A stretch of 64,000 bases of DNA from Chryseobacterium paridis (GTDB lineage: Bacteria > Bacteroidota > Bacteroidia > Flavobacteriales > Weeksellaceae), in NCBI RefSeq assembly GCF_016595215.1, contig NZ_JAENHK010000001.1:62001-126000 (forward strand). Reading direction: 5' to 3'. The notes below the pieces were generated by a model. The model saw only the letters and a list, made by a program, of their open reading frames with translations. It had not been told where the DNA came from and did no database searches. Positions within the stretch are counted from its first letter, which is position 1; each line of letters starts with the position of its first letter. A program made the translations under genes and the position numbers. Shown piece by piece: positions 1 to 8,097 of the stretch.

Positions 1-1043
1 CATTGGCAAGTAAGAACAAATCCTCTTGCTACCTCGTCTTCAGTAAGCGCAAAATTTTTCTCCATGAAAACTTCACCTTCTAAAACTTCCGCTTTACATG
101 TACAACAAACTCCTCCTTTACAAGCGAAAGGTACCGGAAGATTGTCTTTCAATGCTTTATCTAAGATACTCTCTTTTTTAGAATTAAGGTGAAACGAATA
201 TTCATCATCATCAATAATGACCGTTACCATACTTTCTATATTGGCAATAGCTTTAAATTCATCACTCATTTCCTCAGAGTTTTCATCATCCGGAGCTGTG
301 AAGTATTCAAATAATACCTGAATAGCGGGTACCTTTTTATCTTTCTTTAAATAATCAGAAATCCCCTTGATCATTTCCGCAGGTCCACAAATGAAATAAG
401 TAGCCTCTTTAACATCAATATCAGCATATCTTTCGAATAAGTGATCCAGCTTTTCAGGAGAAATCCTCCCTTCAAAAATAGGATCTTCGTGTTTTTCACG
501 ACTTACAAGATAAACTACATTCAGTCTTCCTTTGAAATACTCAACCAATTTATCGATTTCGCCTTTTTTCATCACATGGTTCATGCTTCTGTTGCTATAA
601 AACAGATAAGCTTTGCTATCAGGCTCCTGATAAAGACTTTCTTTAATATTGGAAAGCACCGGACTGATTCCACTTCCCGCAGCTAAACCAACATATGTTT
701 TAGTATTCGTTGGATGGTAACTCGTGTTGAAGCCCCCCATCGGTGGCATCACTTCCAGAAGTTCATCCATATGAAGATGTTCATTAAAATATCCTGAAAC
801 TTTTCCGCCTTCTAAAAGCTTTACCAATACTTCTAATGTATTGCTTTTTTCACTTGGAGCATTGCAGATAGAATAAGAACGTCTCTCCTCATTTCCGTCG
901 ATCATCATTCGGAAGTTAAGATATTGTCCTTGCTTAAACCTGAATTTATCTTTTAGCTCATCAGGAATTTCCACTGCTACATTTACAGCTTCATCGGTAT
1001 CTTTCTGAACCTTTACAGTTTTTAGTTTATAAAATGAATTCAT
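1..1043 (-). CDS. paaE: Phenylacetate-CoA epoxidase reductase subunit PaaE (3' end cut off)
   Basis: Electron-transfer subunit of the ring-1,2-phenylacetyl-CoA epoxidase: it takes electrons from NADPH through FAD and a 2Fe-2S cluster to the PaaA diiron centre. My translation of the minus strand starts MNSFYKLKTV and runs off the left edge after about 347 codons. It shows a ferredoxin-reductase FAD domain (RRSYSICNAP near residue 50), an NAD-binding part (GLAAGSGISP, then YFICGPAEM) and a C-terminal plant-type ferredoxin domain with CKGGVCCTC and a last Cys at about residue 346. The start ATG overlaps the paaK stop in an ATGA, so the two genes are translationally coupled. The remaining paaABCD genes are expected beyond the left edge. 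Only the last few residues are missing. Confidence 0.93.
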   Translation of the reverse strand, partial: MNSFYKLKTVKVQKDTDEAVNVAVEIPDELKDKFRFKQGQYLNFRMMIDGNEERRSYSICNAPSEKSNTLEVLVKLLEGGKVSGYFNEHLHMDELLEVMPPMGGFNTSYHPTNTKTYVGLAAGSGISPVLSNIKESLYQEPDSKAYLFYSNRSMNHVMKKGEIDKLVEYFKGRLNVVYLVSREKHEDPIFEGRISPEKLDHLFERYADIDVKEATYFICGPAEMIKGISDYLKKDKKVPAIQVLFEYFTAPDDENSEEMSDEFKAIANIESMVTVIIDDDEYSFHLNSKKESILDKALKDNLPVPFACKGGVCCTCKAEVLEGEVFMEKNFALTEDEVARGFVLTCQ

Positions 1044-2359
1044 TTTTTCTTAAGTATTCTATTAATTTTTCCACCCTCGCATTTCGGCAAGCTGTCTTGA
1101 GCATGAATTTTCACTTTTGTGGTTATTCCTACTCGTTTTTTTATTTCGTTTTCTATATTCTTTCCAAAATTCCCGACAAAAATAGCATAATCATCGGTAT
1201 TTATATCAAGTTGTTGAGAAATAACAAAATCATTATCAATTTCTAAGTCTATATCTAATGCTACACACATTTGTTCTTTTTCGATGGGTGTCAGATAATA
1301 ATTCGGAACCACCCCCTGTACATGTGAAAAGGCTTCTTCTATCTGGCTTGGATATACATTTACACCTCTTACGATCAACATGTCATCAGCTCTTCCAAGC
1401 AAAGGCTTCATTTTCACCATTGTCCTTTTCCCTTTTTCATCATAGTAAAGACTTGTAATATCATTCGTCCAATATCTTAAAAGAGGCATTGCTTTTTTCG
1501 TTAAGGTGGTAATGACCAAAACTCCCTCCTCTCCAAAAGGAACTGGTTCTTTTGTAATAGGATCTAAAATTTCAGGATAAAAGTGATCTTCCCAAATGTA
1601 AGATCCTCCTTTCTCTTCGAAATCTTCCATAGATACCCCAGGTCCTATAATTTCGCTCAGTCCATAAATATTAGTTGCATGAACTCCCAGTCTTTCTTCA
1701 ATATGATGTCTTATAATTTCGGTCCAGGGTTCTGATCCCAGAACAGCATATTTTAAACTGATTTCATCAGCCGAGATTCCTCTTTTAGCAAATTCATCAG
1801 CGATTGTCAAAGCATATGATGGCGAACAACAAATTACCTCAGGTTTAAAATCCATAATTAAATCCACCTGCCTCGTTGTCATCCCGCCCGAAATAGGAAG
1901 AACACTCATTCCTAATTTTTCAGCTCCATAATGAAGACCTAATCCACCTGTAAAAATCCCATAACCATAAGCATTGTGCAATTGCATTCCAGGTTTAGCA
2001 CCAGCTGCGTTCAGTGATCTTGCAACCACTTCACTGAAAAGGTCAACATCTTCTTTAGTGTATCCTACTACAGTAGGCTTTCCAGTGGTTCCGCTCGAGC
2101 AATGAATTCTTTGCAACTCATCCTTCGGAACAGTAAATAATCCAAAAGGATAATGATCTCTTAAATCTTGCTTGTAAGTAATAGGTAATTTTGAAATATC
2201 TTCAATCGACCTTATTTCCTGAGGAGATATTCCTATTTCATTAAATTTTCTTTTGTAAAAATCCGATCTACCCTCTAGATAAGTGACCAACTTTATCAAT
2301 CTTTCAGATTGGAGCTGTCTCAATTGGTCGAGTTTTAAATATTCAACTTCAAAATCCAT
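1040..2359 (-). CDS. paaK: Phenylacetate-CoA ligase
   Basis: Cytoplasmic AMP-forming ligase that activates phenylacetate to phenylacetyl-CoA, the first step of the aerobic phenylacetate pathway. The protein has the adenylate-forming motif SSGTTGKPT at about residues 88-96, the downstream YGLSE motif and a C-terminal region with KCEGGKINRI. At about 439 residues it is of normal length for the family. The reading frame is open from an ATG at 2374, but that codon lies inside a palindrome overlapping the predicted transcription start. I therefore chose the ATG at 2359 (MDFEVEYLKL). The gene is coupled to paaE downstream and has its own promoter in the 115-bp gap after tetR. Confidence 0.94.
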   Translation of the reverse strand: MDFEVEYLKLDQLRQLQSERLIKLVTYLEGRSDFYKRKFNEIGISPQEIRSIEDISKLPITYKQDLRDHYPFGLFTVPKDELQRIHCSSGTTGKPTVVGYTKEDVDLFSEVVARSLNAAGAKPGMQLHNAYGYGIFTGGLGLHYGAEKLGMSVLPISGGMTTRQVDLIMDFKPEVICCSPSYALTIADEFAKRGISADEISLKYAVLGSEPWTEIIRHHIEERLGVHATNIYGLSEIIGPGVSMEDFEEKGGSYIWEDHFYPEILDPITKEPVPFGEEGVLVITTLTKKAMPLLRYWTNDITSLYYDEKGKRTMVKMKPLLGRADDMLIVRGVNVYPSQIEEAFSHVQGVVPNYYLTPIEKEQMCVALDIDLEIDNDFVISQQLDINTDDYAIFVGNFGKNIENEIKKRVGITTKVKIHAQDSLPKCEGGKINRILKKK

Positions 2360-2367
2360 AAAACTAA

Positions 2368-2381
2368 CTAACATTTGTTAG
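2368..2381 (-). promoter_or_regulatory. Operator-like palindrome O1 over the paaK transcription start
   Basis: CTAACA-TT-TGTTAG is a perfect inverted repeat with 6-bp arms. It covers the position expected for the start of transcription from the promoter boxes at 2385-2392 and 2412-2415. TetR-family repressors of phenylacetate genes typically bind short palindromes of this kind. A degenerate copy lies at 2422-2435. Confidence 0.6.
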
Positions 2382-2384
2382 GTG

Positions 2385-2415
2385 TAAATTTAAAAAGATT
2401 TTAGAAGCTGACAAA
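2385..2415 (-). promoter_or_regulatory. paaK promoter (Bacteroidetes type)
   Basis: Reading the minus strand, a TTTG -33 box (2412-2415) is followed after exactly 19 bp by TAAATTTA (2385-2392), one base off the TAnnTTTG -7 consensus. Transcription would begin near 2379, about 20 bases before the chosen paaK start. Confidence 0.5.
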
Positions 2416-2421
2416 ATTTTT

Positions 2422-2435
2422 ATGACATTCGTTAT
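2422..2435 (-). promoter_or_regulatory. Degenerate operator copy O2 upstream of the paaK -33 box
   Basis: ATGACATTCGTTAT matches the O1 palindrome at 10 of 14 positions. It sits just upstream of the -33 box, so O1 and O2 flank the promoter. This is inferred from similarity only. Confidence 0.4.
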
Positions 2436-2474
2436 ATTTTGAATCGTTCTAAATAACGACGATGTAAAAATGGA

Positions 2475-3053
2475 TTATCTTTTTTGATTTCCCAGGAGGC
2501 CAAAGAGTATCTTATTCCTGATCTCATCAGTAATTTCTGTGGTAGATTCTGTATTTTTTTTAAACCAGAAATAAGAATTATTTAAAGTATGAAGAATGAA
2601 TCTCGTGGTAAAAACAGATGATTTTAATTCCCAGTTTTCAGCTTCATAGATTGCTGAAATGAGTTGCTCTACTTCTTGCTGATATTTCTTTCGTAATTCT
2701 ACGAACTCAGGAAGCCTGTCTTCAAGGTGTTTCCATTCATTAGAATAAATGTGGGTAACATCAGGATTTTTAAGGACAACGGATAAGTGTTTATCAATAA
2801 ATAAATTGAGCTTATCTTTTGGATTAATGTCTGTATTCAACACTTCCTGAAGCTCTACAAAGAAATCCTGTGCAATTCCAAAACAGATCCATTCAAGAAT
2901 TTCTTCTTTAGACCGGATATGTGCATATAAAGAAGCTGCCTTTATATTCAATTGAGTGGCTAAGTCCCTTACAGAGCTGCCCATATAACCTTTCTCTTTG
3001 AAAAGCTGAACGGCTTCGTCTAATATTTTCCTTTGTTTTTCTTTAAGCTCCAT
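2475..3053 (-). CDS. TetR/AcrR-family regulator, probable repressor of the paa operon
   Basis: DNA-binding regulator of 192 residues. The N-terminal helix-turn-helix is visible in the first 50 residues: a helix with ILDEAVQLF, then GSSVRDLATQLNIKAASLYAHI. The ligand domain that follows is all-helical. The gene sits directly upstream of paaK in the same direction, like PaaR-type regulators that respond to phenylacetyl-CoA, so it probably controls paaK-paaE through the palindromes in the gap. The frame is open further upstream to 3086, but the ATG at 3053 gives the usual TetR N-terminus (MELKEKQRK). A TACTTTTG box at 3064-3071 would leave only a very short leader. The regulatory role is inferred from position. 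Confidence 0.85.
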   Translation of the reverse strand: MELKEKQRKILDEAVQLFKEKGYMGSSVRDLATQLNIKAASLYAHIRSKEEILEWICFGIAQDFFVELQEVLNTDINPKDKLNLFIDKHLSVVLKNPDVTHIYSNEWKHLEDRLPEFVELRKKYQQEVEQLISAIYEAENWELKSSVFTTRFILHTLNNSYFWFKKNTESTTEITDEIRNKILFGLLGNQKR

Positions 3054-3314
3054 CAGTAAAATACAAAAGTAACTTTTTTGAATCAAATTGAAGTTTTTTG
3101 CTGTACAAAAGTTTCAGATAGTAATTTTAATCATAGTTAAAATGATAAAGAATGTCAAAATTTACAATTGATTTTTTAAAAATGGAAATTTTGTCTAGCT
3201 ATTTCAATCTCAAAATATAATATTCGGAAATTTTGTCCAATTATTTTATAAATTCAACAATTGAACACTTTTTGCGATATGGTACTCGAATTAAATGATT
3301 AAAATTAGATCAAG

Positions 3315-3385
3315 GACATCAGACTTTAGATATAGATTTTAAAATTTATTTTAATTCAAGGTCTTATGGTCTGAAATCTGATGTC
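3315..3385. repeat. Imperfect inverted repeat in the tetR-clpB gap
   Basis: GACATCAGACTTTAGA (3315-3330) is the near reverse complement of TCTGAAATCTGATGTC (3370-3385), with 14 of 16 positions pairing and a 39-base AT-rich loop. TCTGAAATCT also occurs twice in tandem at the right arm (3370-3379 and 3384-3393). Apart from this the 3054-3427 gap is plain AT-rich DNA with no gene I can support. It may be a dispersed intergenic repeat. Confidence 0.5.
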
Positions 3386-3427
3386 TGAAATCTAAATTAC
3401 TTAAGTCAACCTCAAAAAATATAAAAT

Positions 3428-6022
3428 ATGAATTTAAATCAATATACTGTAAAATCACAAGAAGCCATCCAGGCGGCACAACAAGTTGCCATGGAATTGG
3501 GTAATCAAAGCATAGAACCTCAACATCTTCTGGAAGGGATCTTCCAGGTGGATGAAAATATATCCCCTTTCTTATTAAAAAAATCTGAAGCAGATGCTAA
3601 TCTGGTAAGAGAACGCAATCGTGAAAATTTAGAAAAACAACCTAAAGTTCAAGGTGGTAATATCTATCTTTCCCAATCTGCCAATAAGGTTTTATTGGAC
3701 GCACCTAATATTGCAAAAAAAATGGGTGATGAATTCGTAACGATTGAACATCTGTGGTTATCTCTTTTAGAAACAAATTCTGAGGTTTCTAAAATGCTAA
3801 AAGATATGGGTGTTACCAAAAGCCTGTTGGAGGGAGCAATTAAAGAATTAAGAAAAGGAAGTAAAGCAAGCTCTGCAAGTTCGGAAGAAACTTATCAATC
3901 CTTAAATAAATATGCTAAAAATTTCAACGAATTAGCAGCTGAAGGAAAACTGGATCCTGTAATTGGGCGTGATGAAGAAATTCGTCGAGTGTTACAAATC
4001 CTTTCCAGAAGAACTAAAAACAATCCGATCCTGATTGGTGAGCCCGGCGTTGGTAAAACAGCCATTGCAGAAGGGATTGCTCACCGTATTATCTCCGGAG
4101 ATATTCCTGAAAACCTAATGGATAAAACATTGTATTCATTGGATATGGGAGCCCTAATTGCCGGTGCAAAATATAAAGGAGAATTCGAAGAGCGTTTAAA
4201 ATCTGTAGTAAATGAGGTAATAAAATCAGATGGACAGATTATTCTTTTCATTGACGAGATCCATACGTTGGTTGGAGCTGGAGGGGGAGAAGGTGCGATG
4301 GATGCAGCCAATATCTTAAAACCTGCTTTGGCAAGGGGTGAATTAAGAGCTATTGGTGCCACAACTTTAAATGAATATCAAAAATATTTCGAAAAAGACA
4401 AAGCACTTGAAAGACGTTTCCAGAAAGTTATGGTAGAAGAGCCGGATACGGAATCCGCTATCTCCATTCTTCGCGGGATTAAAGATAAATATGAAGCCCA
4501 CCACAAAGTAAGGATTAAAGACGAAGCAATCATTGCTGCAGTTGAAATGTCTCAACGATATATTTCAGACAGATTCTTACCGGACAAGGCTATTGACCTT
4601 ATTGATGAAGCTTCTGCAAAATTGAGAATGGAAATCAATTCAAAACCGGAAGAACTTGATGTACTGGATAGAAAATTGATGCAGATGGAAATTGAGTTGG
4701 CTGCTATCTCAAGAGAAGGCAACCAAACAAAAATAGACCATTTAAAAGAAGACATTGCAAAAATTTCCGAGGATAGAAATGAGATCAATGCTAAATGGCT
4801 GAAGGAAAAACAAAAAAGTGAAGATCTTACTCAGATCAAAAAAGATATAGAATCTCTGAAATTAGAAGCTGAAAGAGCTTCCAGAGCCGGAGACTATGCT
4901 AAAGTAGCAGAAATCCAATATGGAAAAATTAAAGAGAAAGAAGATGCTTTGCAGAAAGTTGAATTGGAAATGCAAAATCATCAGAATGAATTGATCAAGG
5001 AGGAAGTAACCTCAGAAAATATTTCAGAAGTAATTGCAAAATGGACAGGAATTCCGGTTACAAAACTTTTACAATCTGAGAGAGAAAAATTATTACACCT
5101 TGAAACAGAACTTCATCATAGAGTTGTAGGTCAGGACGAAGCCATTCAAGCTGTAGCTGATGCTATCAGAAGAAACAGAGCCGGCTTAAGTGATGAGAAA
5201 AAACCAATTGGATCGTTTCTATTCTTAGGTACAACCGGTGTTGGTAAAACTGAATTAGCTAAAGCGTTGGCTGAGTTTTTATTCGACGATGAAAACAATA
5301 TGACAAGAATTGATATGAGTGAATATCAGGAACGTCATTCTGTTTCCAGATTAGTGGGTGCTCCTCCGGGATATGTTGGATATGATGAAGGAGGACAATT
5401 AACAGAAGCTGTAAGAAGAAGACCTTATTCTGTAGTTCTTTTGGACGAAATTGAAAAAGCCCACCCTGATGTTTTCAATACTCTGTTACAAGTTTTGGAT
5501 GACGGACGTTTAACTGACAATAAAGGCAGGGTTGTGAATTTTAAAAATTCAATTATCATCATGACTTCGAATTTAGGTTCACACTTGATTCAAGAGAATT
5601 TTGAGAATATTACAGAGGAAAATCAGGATGAGATTGTTGATAAAACAAAAGATGAAGTTTTTGATTTGTTGAAACAAACTTTGCGTCCTGAATTCTTAAA
5701 CAGAATTGATGAAATAGTATTATTCCAGCCTTTAAAGAAAAAAGAAATTGGAAAAATCGTTCAGTATCAATTGAGAGGCTTTAATGATATGTTAGCGAAA
5801 AGAAATATCATTATGACTGCTACCCAGGACGCTGTAGATTATCTAATGAATAAGGGATATGATCCGGCTTTTGGAGCCAGACCTTTAAAAAGAGTAATTC
5901 AACAAGAGGTTTTGAATAAACTATCAAGAGAGATTCTTGCCGGAACTGTAAATGATGGTGACAGAATTACGTTGGATTATTTCGATGAAACAGGATTGGT
6001 CTTCAGACCATCAGAAAAATAA
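3428..6022 (+). CDS. clpB: ATP-dependent disaggregating chaperone ClpB
   Basis: Hexameric AAA+ chaperone that pulls polypeptides out of aggregates together with DnaK. At 864 residues it has the usual length and order. A double Clp-N repeat covers residues 1-145. NBD1 has Walker A GEPGVGKTAIAEG at about 204 and Walker B IILFIDEIHTL. A coiled-coil M domain (about 410-530) is rich in E, K and R. NBD2 has Walker A GTTGVGKTELAK at about 601 and arginine fingers in RPEFLNRIDE. There is no ClpP-binding loop. The neighbours are unrelated, a strong terminator follows, and the gene stands alone. A T6SS ClpV role is unlikely: the M-domain layout is that of ClpB and the T6SS genes are 46 kb away. Confidence 0.97.
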   Translation: MNLNQYTVKSQEAIQAAQQVAMELGNQSIEPQHLLEGIFQVDENISPFLLKKSEADANLVRERNRENLEKQPKVQGGNIYLSQSANKVLLDAPNIAKKMGDEFVTIEHLWLSLLETNSEVSKMLKDMGVTKSLLEGAIKELRKGSKASSASSEETYQSLNKYAKNFNELAAEGKLDPVIGRDEEIRRVLQILSRRTKNNPILIGEPGVGKTAIAEGIAHRIISGDIPENLMDKTLYSLDMGALIAGAKYKGEFEERLKSVVNEVIKSDGQIILFIDEIHTLVGAGGGEGAMDAANILKPALARGELRAIGATTLNEYQKYFEKDKALERRFQKVMVEEPDTESAISILRGIKDKYEAHHKVRIKDEAIIAAVEMSQRYISDRFLPDKAIDLIDEASAKLRMEINSKPEELDVLDRKLMQMEIELAAISREGNQTKIDHLKEDIAKISEDRNEINAKWLKEKQKSEDLTQIKKDIESLKLEAERASRAGDYAKVAEIQYGKIKEKEDALQKVELEMQNHQNELIKEEVTSENISEVIAKWTGIPVTKLLQSEREKLLHLETELHHRVVGQDEAIQAVADAIRRNRAGLSDEKKPIGSFLFLGTTGVGKTELAKALAEFLFDDENNMTRIDMSEYQERHSVSRLVGAPPGYVGYDEGGQLTEAVRRRPYSVVLLDEIEKAHPDVFNTLLQVLDDGRLTDNKGRVVNFKNSIIIMTSNLGSHLIQENFENITEENQDEIVDKTKDEVFDLLKQTLRPEFLNRIDEIVLFQPLKKKEIGKIVQYQLRGFNDMLAKRNIIMTATQDAVDYLMNKGYDPAFGARPLKRVIQQEVLNKLSREILAGTVNDGDRITLDYFDETGLVFRPSEK

Positions 6023-6054
6023 AGTAGTTTTTTTCATATATATTATTTTTGTAG

Positions 6055-6093
6055 TAAGTGCTGTAAACAAAATTTACAGCACTTATTTTTTTA
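6055..6093 (+). terminator. Rho-independent terminator of clpB
   Basis: A perfect 13-bp stem (TAAGTGCTGTAAA pairing with TTTACAGCACTTA around a CAAAA loop) is followed by a T-rich tract. Confidence 0.9.
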
Positions 6094-6174
6094 CTATTTA
6101 ATAAGTCACTTAGTGAATACTTATTCATACATTTATCATTACCAAATTTTATAGTAATTAAAACAATGACCGTT

Positions 6175-6324
6175 ATGAAAAAATTAAAAAGAAATGATTT
6201 GAAGAAAATCGTTGGAGCTGGTCCAGCTCCTATTTATTGTGATATCGCAGGGAATTGTCCTCCGGGTCTATGCTGTACTGCAGACAATACATGCAAAGAT
6301 TTCAGAAAATATCCATGCGTATAA
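6175..6324 (+). CDS. Small six-cysteine peptide with a bacteriocin-type leader
   Basis: A 49-residue peptide, starting MKKLKRNDLKKIVGAGP and ending at TAA 6322-6324. An in-frame ATG nine bases upstream (6166) is possible. The N-terminus looks like the short double-glycine-type leaders (LKKxxR..LKxIxGG) of peptides often labelled bacteriocin-like in Chryseobacterium, with GAG in place of GG. The predicted core has cysteines at 22, 28, 33, 34, 40 and 48 (C-x5-C-x4-CC-x5-C-x7-C), an arrangement seen in cystine-knot and hevein-like miniproteins. A terminator follows at once, so it is a single-gene unit. No transporter or peptidase gene is adjacent. Export and disulfide formation are inferred; the target is unknown. 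Confidence 0.75.
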   Translation: MKKLKRNDLKKIVGAGPAPIYCDIAGNCPPGLCCTADNTCKDFRKYPCV

Positions 6325-6330
6325 AATTAA

Positions 6331-6360
6331 AAAGGTGAGAACAAATTCCCACCTTTTCAT
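6331..6360 (+). terminator. Terminator after the six-cysteine peptide gene
   Basis: AAAGGTG (6331-6337) pairs with CACCTTT (6350-6356), seven bases after the stop codon. It is followed by a short T-containing stretch. Confidence 0.65.
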
Positions 6361-6380
6361 TTATGTAATTCTGATTTACT

Positions 6381-7250
6381 TTATTTAAGTGCAGAAAGAG
6401 TATTAAGAGGATTTCCCGTCATATTTTTCATCTCATTTCCTCTAGGAAATGCTGTGAAATAAATACATTGATCTCCTCCTTTTCCTGTGCTCTTATTTTC
6501 AACACCTGAACTAAAACTATCTTGCCCAAAGTTAATTACAATATTAACATCACTTATTCCTTTTAATTGTGCTTGGTCTTTCACATACTGAAGATAACCT
6601 TTTAATACAGCAACACTATAAAAATACTGTCTTTTCACTTCTATCCCTTTCGAATCTAATACTTTTCCATTATTCTGACTGTAAGCATTGTATAAACGTG
6701 AAGCTGCATCATCTGTAATTACATAGTTTTTAAAATCTTTATCATATGTAGGTGCTACTTCTGCTGGAGGAAAAAGGTTCGCATGATTCAATGTCTCCAT
6801 TCCATTGATCGGTGAAATACTATCATTTTCATTTTTATAGCACATTAAATACATGGTTTGATATCCCATATAATCTTCTTTTTGATGATTATCTATAATT
6901 CCATCTGTAGGATATTGCCCAAGATTAACACCAATTAAAGTTTCCTCTCCTACTTTCGAACCCACATAATCTACATATGCCTGTAAAACTTCTATTGGAT
7001 AACTTACTTGCCTTGCATCTTCCCCAGACATTCCTTTAGCTAATCTTTGATTTGACAACAAAGCATAGTTATTAGCCAAGTATCCGTTCCCAAGTGCTTG
7101 AGCAGCCTTACTATCTATTAATCGGCTCTTATAGTTTAAAGAAACTATTTCATTTTTGGAAGCATCACTTTCGGTAGTATTATTACATGATTCAAATAAT
7201 ACCAACACTACTAAAAAGCTTAAAAAGCTCTTAAAAATTTTTGTTTTCAA
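6381..7250 (-). CDS. Lipoprotein with two copies of an unnamed repeat domain
   Basis: Not a family I can name. The 289 residues begin with a lipoprotein signal (hydrophobic run, then LFESC at residues 18-22), so the mature protein is lipid-anchored. Two similar halves follow (about residues 44-150 and 165-289). Each has an A..L..AY helix, a Y.VEVLQAYVDYV-like segment and a V.I.FGQ.P strand. The first half ends in LNHANLFPP, closely like the QNHGSLFPP of the protein encoded at 7523-8068 on the other side of the shared intergenic region. It is divergent from the sensor operon at 7523-10144 and may be a target or a sensed component of that system; this is inference. Confidence 0.7.
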   Translation of the reverse strand: MKTKIFKSFLSFLVVLVLFESCNNTTESDASKNEIVSLNYKSRLIDSKAAQALGNGYLANNYALLSNQRLAKGMSGEDARQVSYPIEVLQAYVDYVGSKVGEETLIGVNLGQYPTDGIIDNHQKEDYMGYQTMYLMCYKNENDSISPINGMETLNHANLFPPAEVAPTYDKDFKNYVITDDAASRLYNAYSQNNGKVLDSKGIEVKRQYFYSVAVLKGYLQYVKDQAQLKGISDVNIVINFGQDSFSSGVENKSTGKGGDQCIYFTAFPRGNEMKNMTGNPLNTLSALK

Positions 7251-7418
7251 AATATTTTTTTTCTTATAGTAAATATATAGATATAATAATTAATTATATT
7301 AATGAATAAATAAATTTAACTTAAAATTCAAAATAACTCTCATAAAACATTATTAATCCGGCACAAAAATTTTAAGCAAAACCAACATAATCACATAATA
7401 GAAAGAAAAAATGCACAC

Positions 7419-7434
7419 TCCGTAGAATTACGGA
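7419..7434. promoter_or_regulatory. 16-bp palindrome, candidate operator of the LuxR-type regulator
   Basis: TCCGTA-GAAT-TACGGA is a perfect inverted repeat with 6-bp arms in the divergent region between the lipoprotein (start 7250) and the operon beginning at 7523. A GAGATTTG sequence at about 7480 could be the -7 box, which puts the palindrome near -67. NarL/FixJ-family regulators bind inverted repeats of this size, and one is encoded in the operon (9506-10144). The rest of 7251-7522 is AT-rich with no gene seen. Confidence 0.45.
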
Positions 7435-7522
7435 TAACAAATAGGAAAAATACCTGTCAATTAACTTAAAAATTTTCCGAGATTTGCAATACTAACTAAC
7501 AATGTGTTTAAAAACTAACATT

Positions 7523-8068
7523 ATGGAAACAAAACCTATCTTCGAAGGTGATGTTGAAACACTCAACATGCCCAACACCATGACTACCGCTTTTATTAAA
7601 GAACTTATTAACAATTATCGTAACAACCAACTAGAGGCAATTAATTCTAATCTTGAAGTGAATGATGCACATTCTATTTGGTTTGATTTGCCAAAATTAA
7701 AAAAATTCATTGTTGATATAGAAAATATGGCTAAAAAATCCAATCCAGCAACGACAGATAAGGATCTGGGTATTAGATTTTATTATGCAGCATATCCAAA
7801 ATCTGAAAACTGGTCCATTATGGAAAATCATACTGTCCCAATAGAATATGCTGAAAGACATACTTTAGTAATGATTCCAACTCTGAAAAAAGAAGATGAA
7901 AATGGAGAACTACTTGATTATGATTTCAACCCACTTTCTCAGAATGGACAAGCTGTAGGAATGGCATTAAAATCCCGTAATGCAACAACTCCTATGGAAG
8001 AAGAGGGCATTGGACAAAACCACGGAAGCCTTTTCCCTCCTTCTGATCCAAAAGTTGAATTATTTTAA
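7523..8068 (+). CDS. Unrecognised cytoplasmic protein sharing a domain with the divergent lipoprotein
   Basis: A 181-residue protein without signal peptide or membrane segment. I do not recognise a named family. Visible elements are a helix with FIKELINNYRNNQ, a segment IWFDLPKLKKFIVDIENMA, a strand GIRFYYAAYP and a C-terminal QNHGSLFPPS. The same order of elements, including NH(A/G)(N/S)LFPP, is seen in the lipoprotein at 6381-7250. An in-frame ATG exists at 7502 (MCLKTNIMETK), but the second ATG at 7523 lies further from the likely transcription start and gives a cleaner N-terminus. It is the first gene of an operon with a membrane protein, a kinase and a response regulator. Confidence 0.7.
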   Translation: METKPIFEGDVETLNMPNTMTTAFIKELINNYRNNQLEAINSNLEVNDAHSIWFDLPKLKKFIVDIENMAKKSNPATTDKDLGIRFYYAAYPKSENWSIMENHTVPIEYAERHTLVMIPTLKKEDENGELLDYDFNPLSQNGQAVGMALKSRNATTPMEEEGIGQNHGSLFPPSDPKVELF

Positions 8069-8097
8069 AATCAAAAAGCTAATATATACAACCGATA

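Noticed and set aside
2444..2459. TCGTT-N6-AACGA inverted repeat after the tetR gene as a third operator or a terminator
   Set aside because: The arms are only five bases, there is no T tract, and the sequence does not match O1 or O2.
3428..6022. ClpB as the T6SS sheath-recycling ATPase ClpV
   Set aside because: N-domain, M-domain and motifs are those of the general disaggregase. It is a single gene 46 kb from the T6SS genes.
6044..6051. TATTTTTG just before the clpB terminator as promoter of a small RNA
   Set aside because: It fits the -7 consensus, but no -33 box was found and a transcript would begin directly in the terminator stem. Chance is likely in AT-rich DNA.
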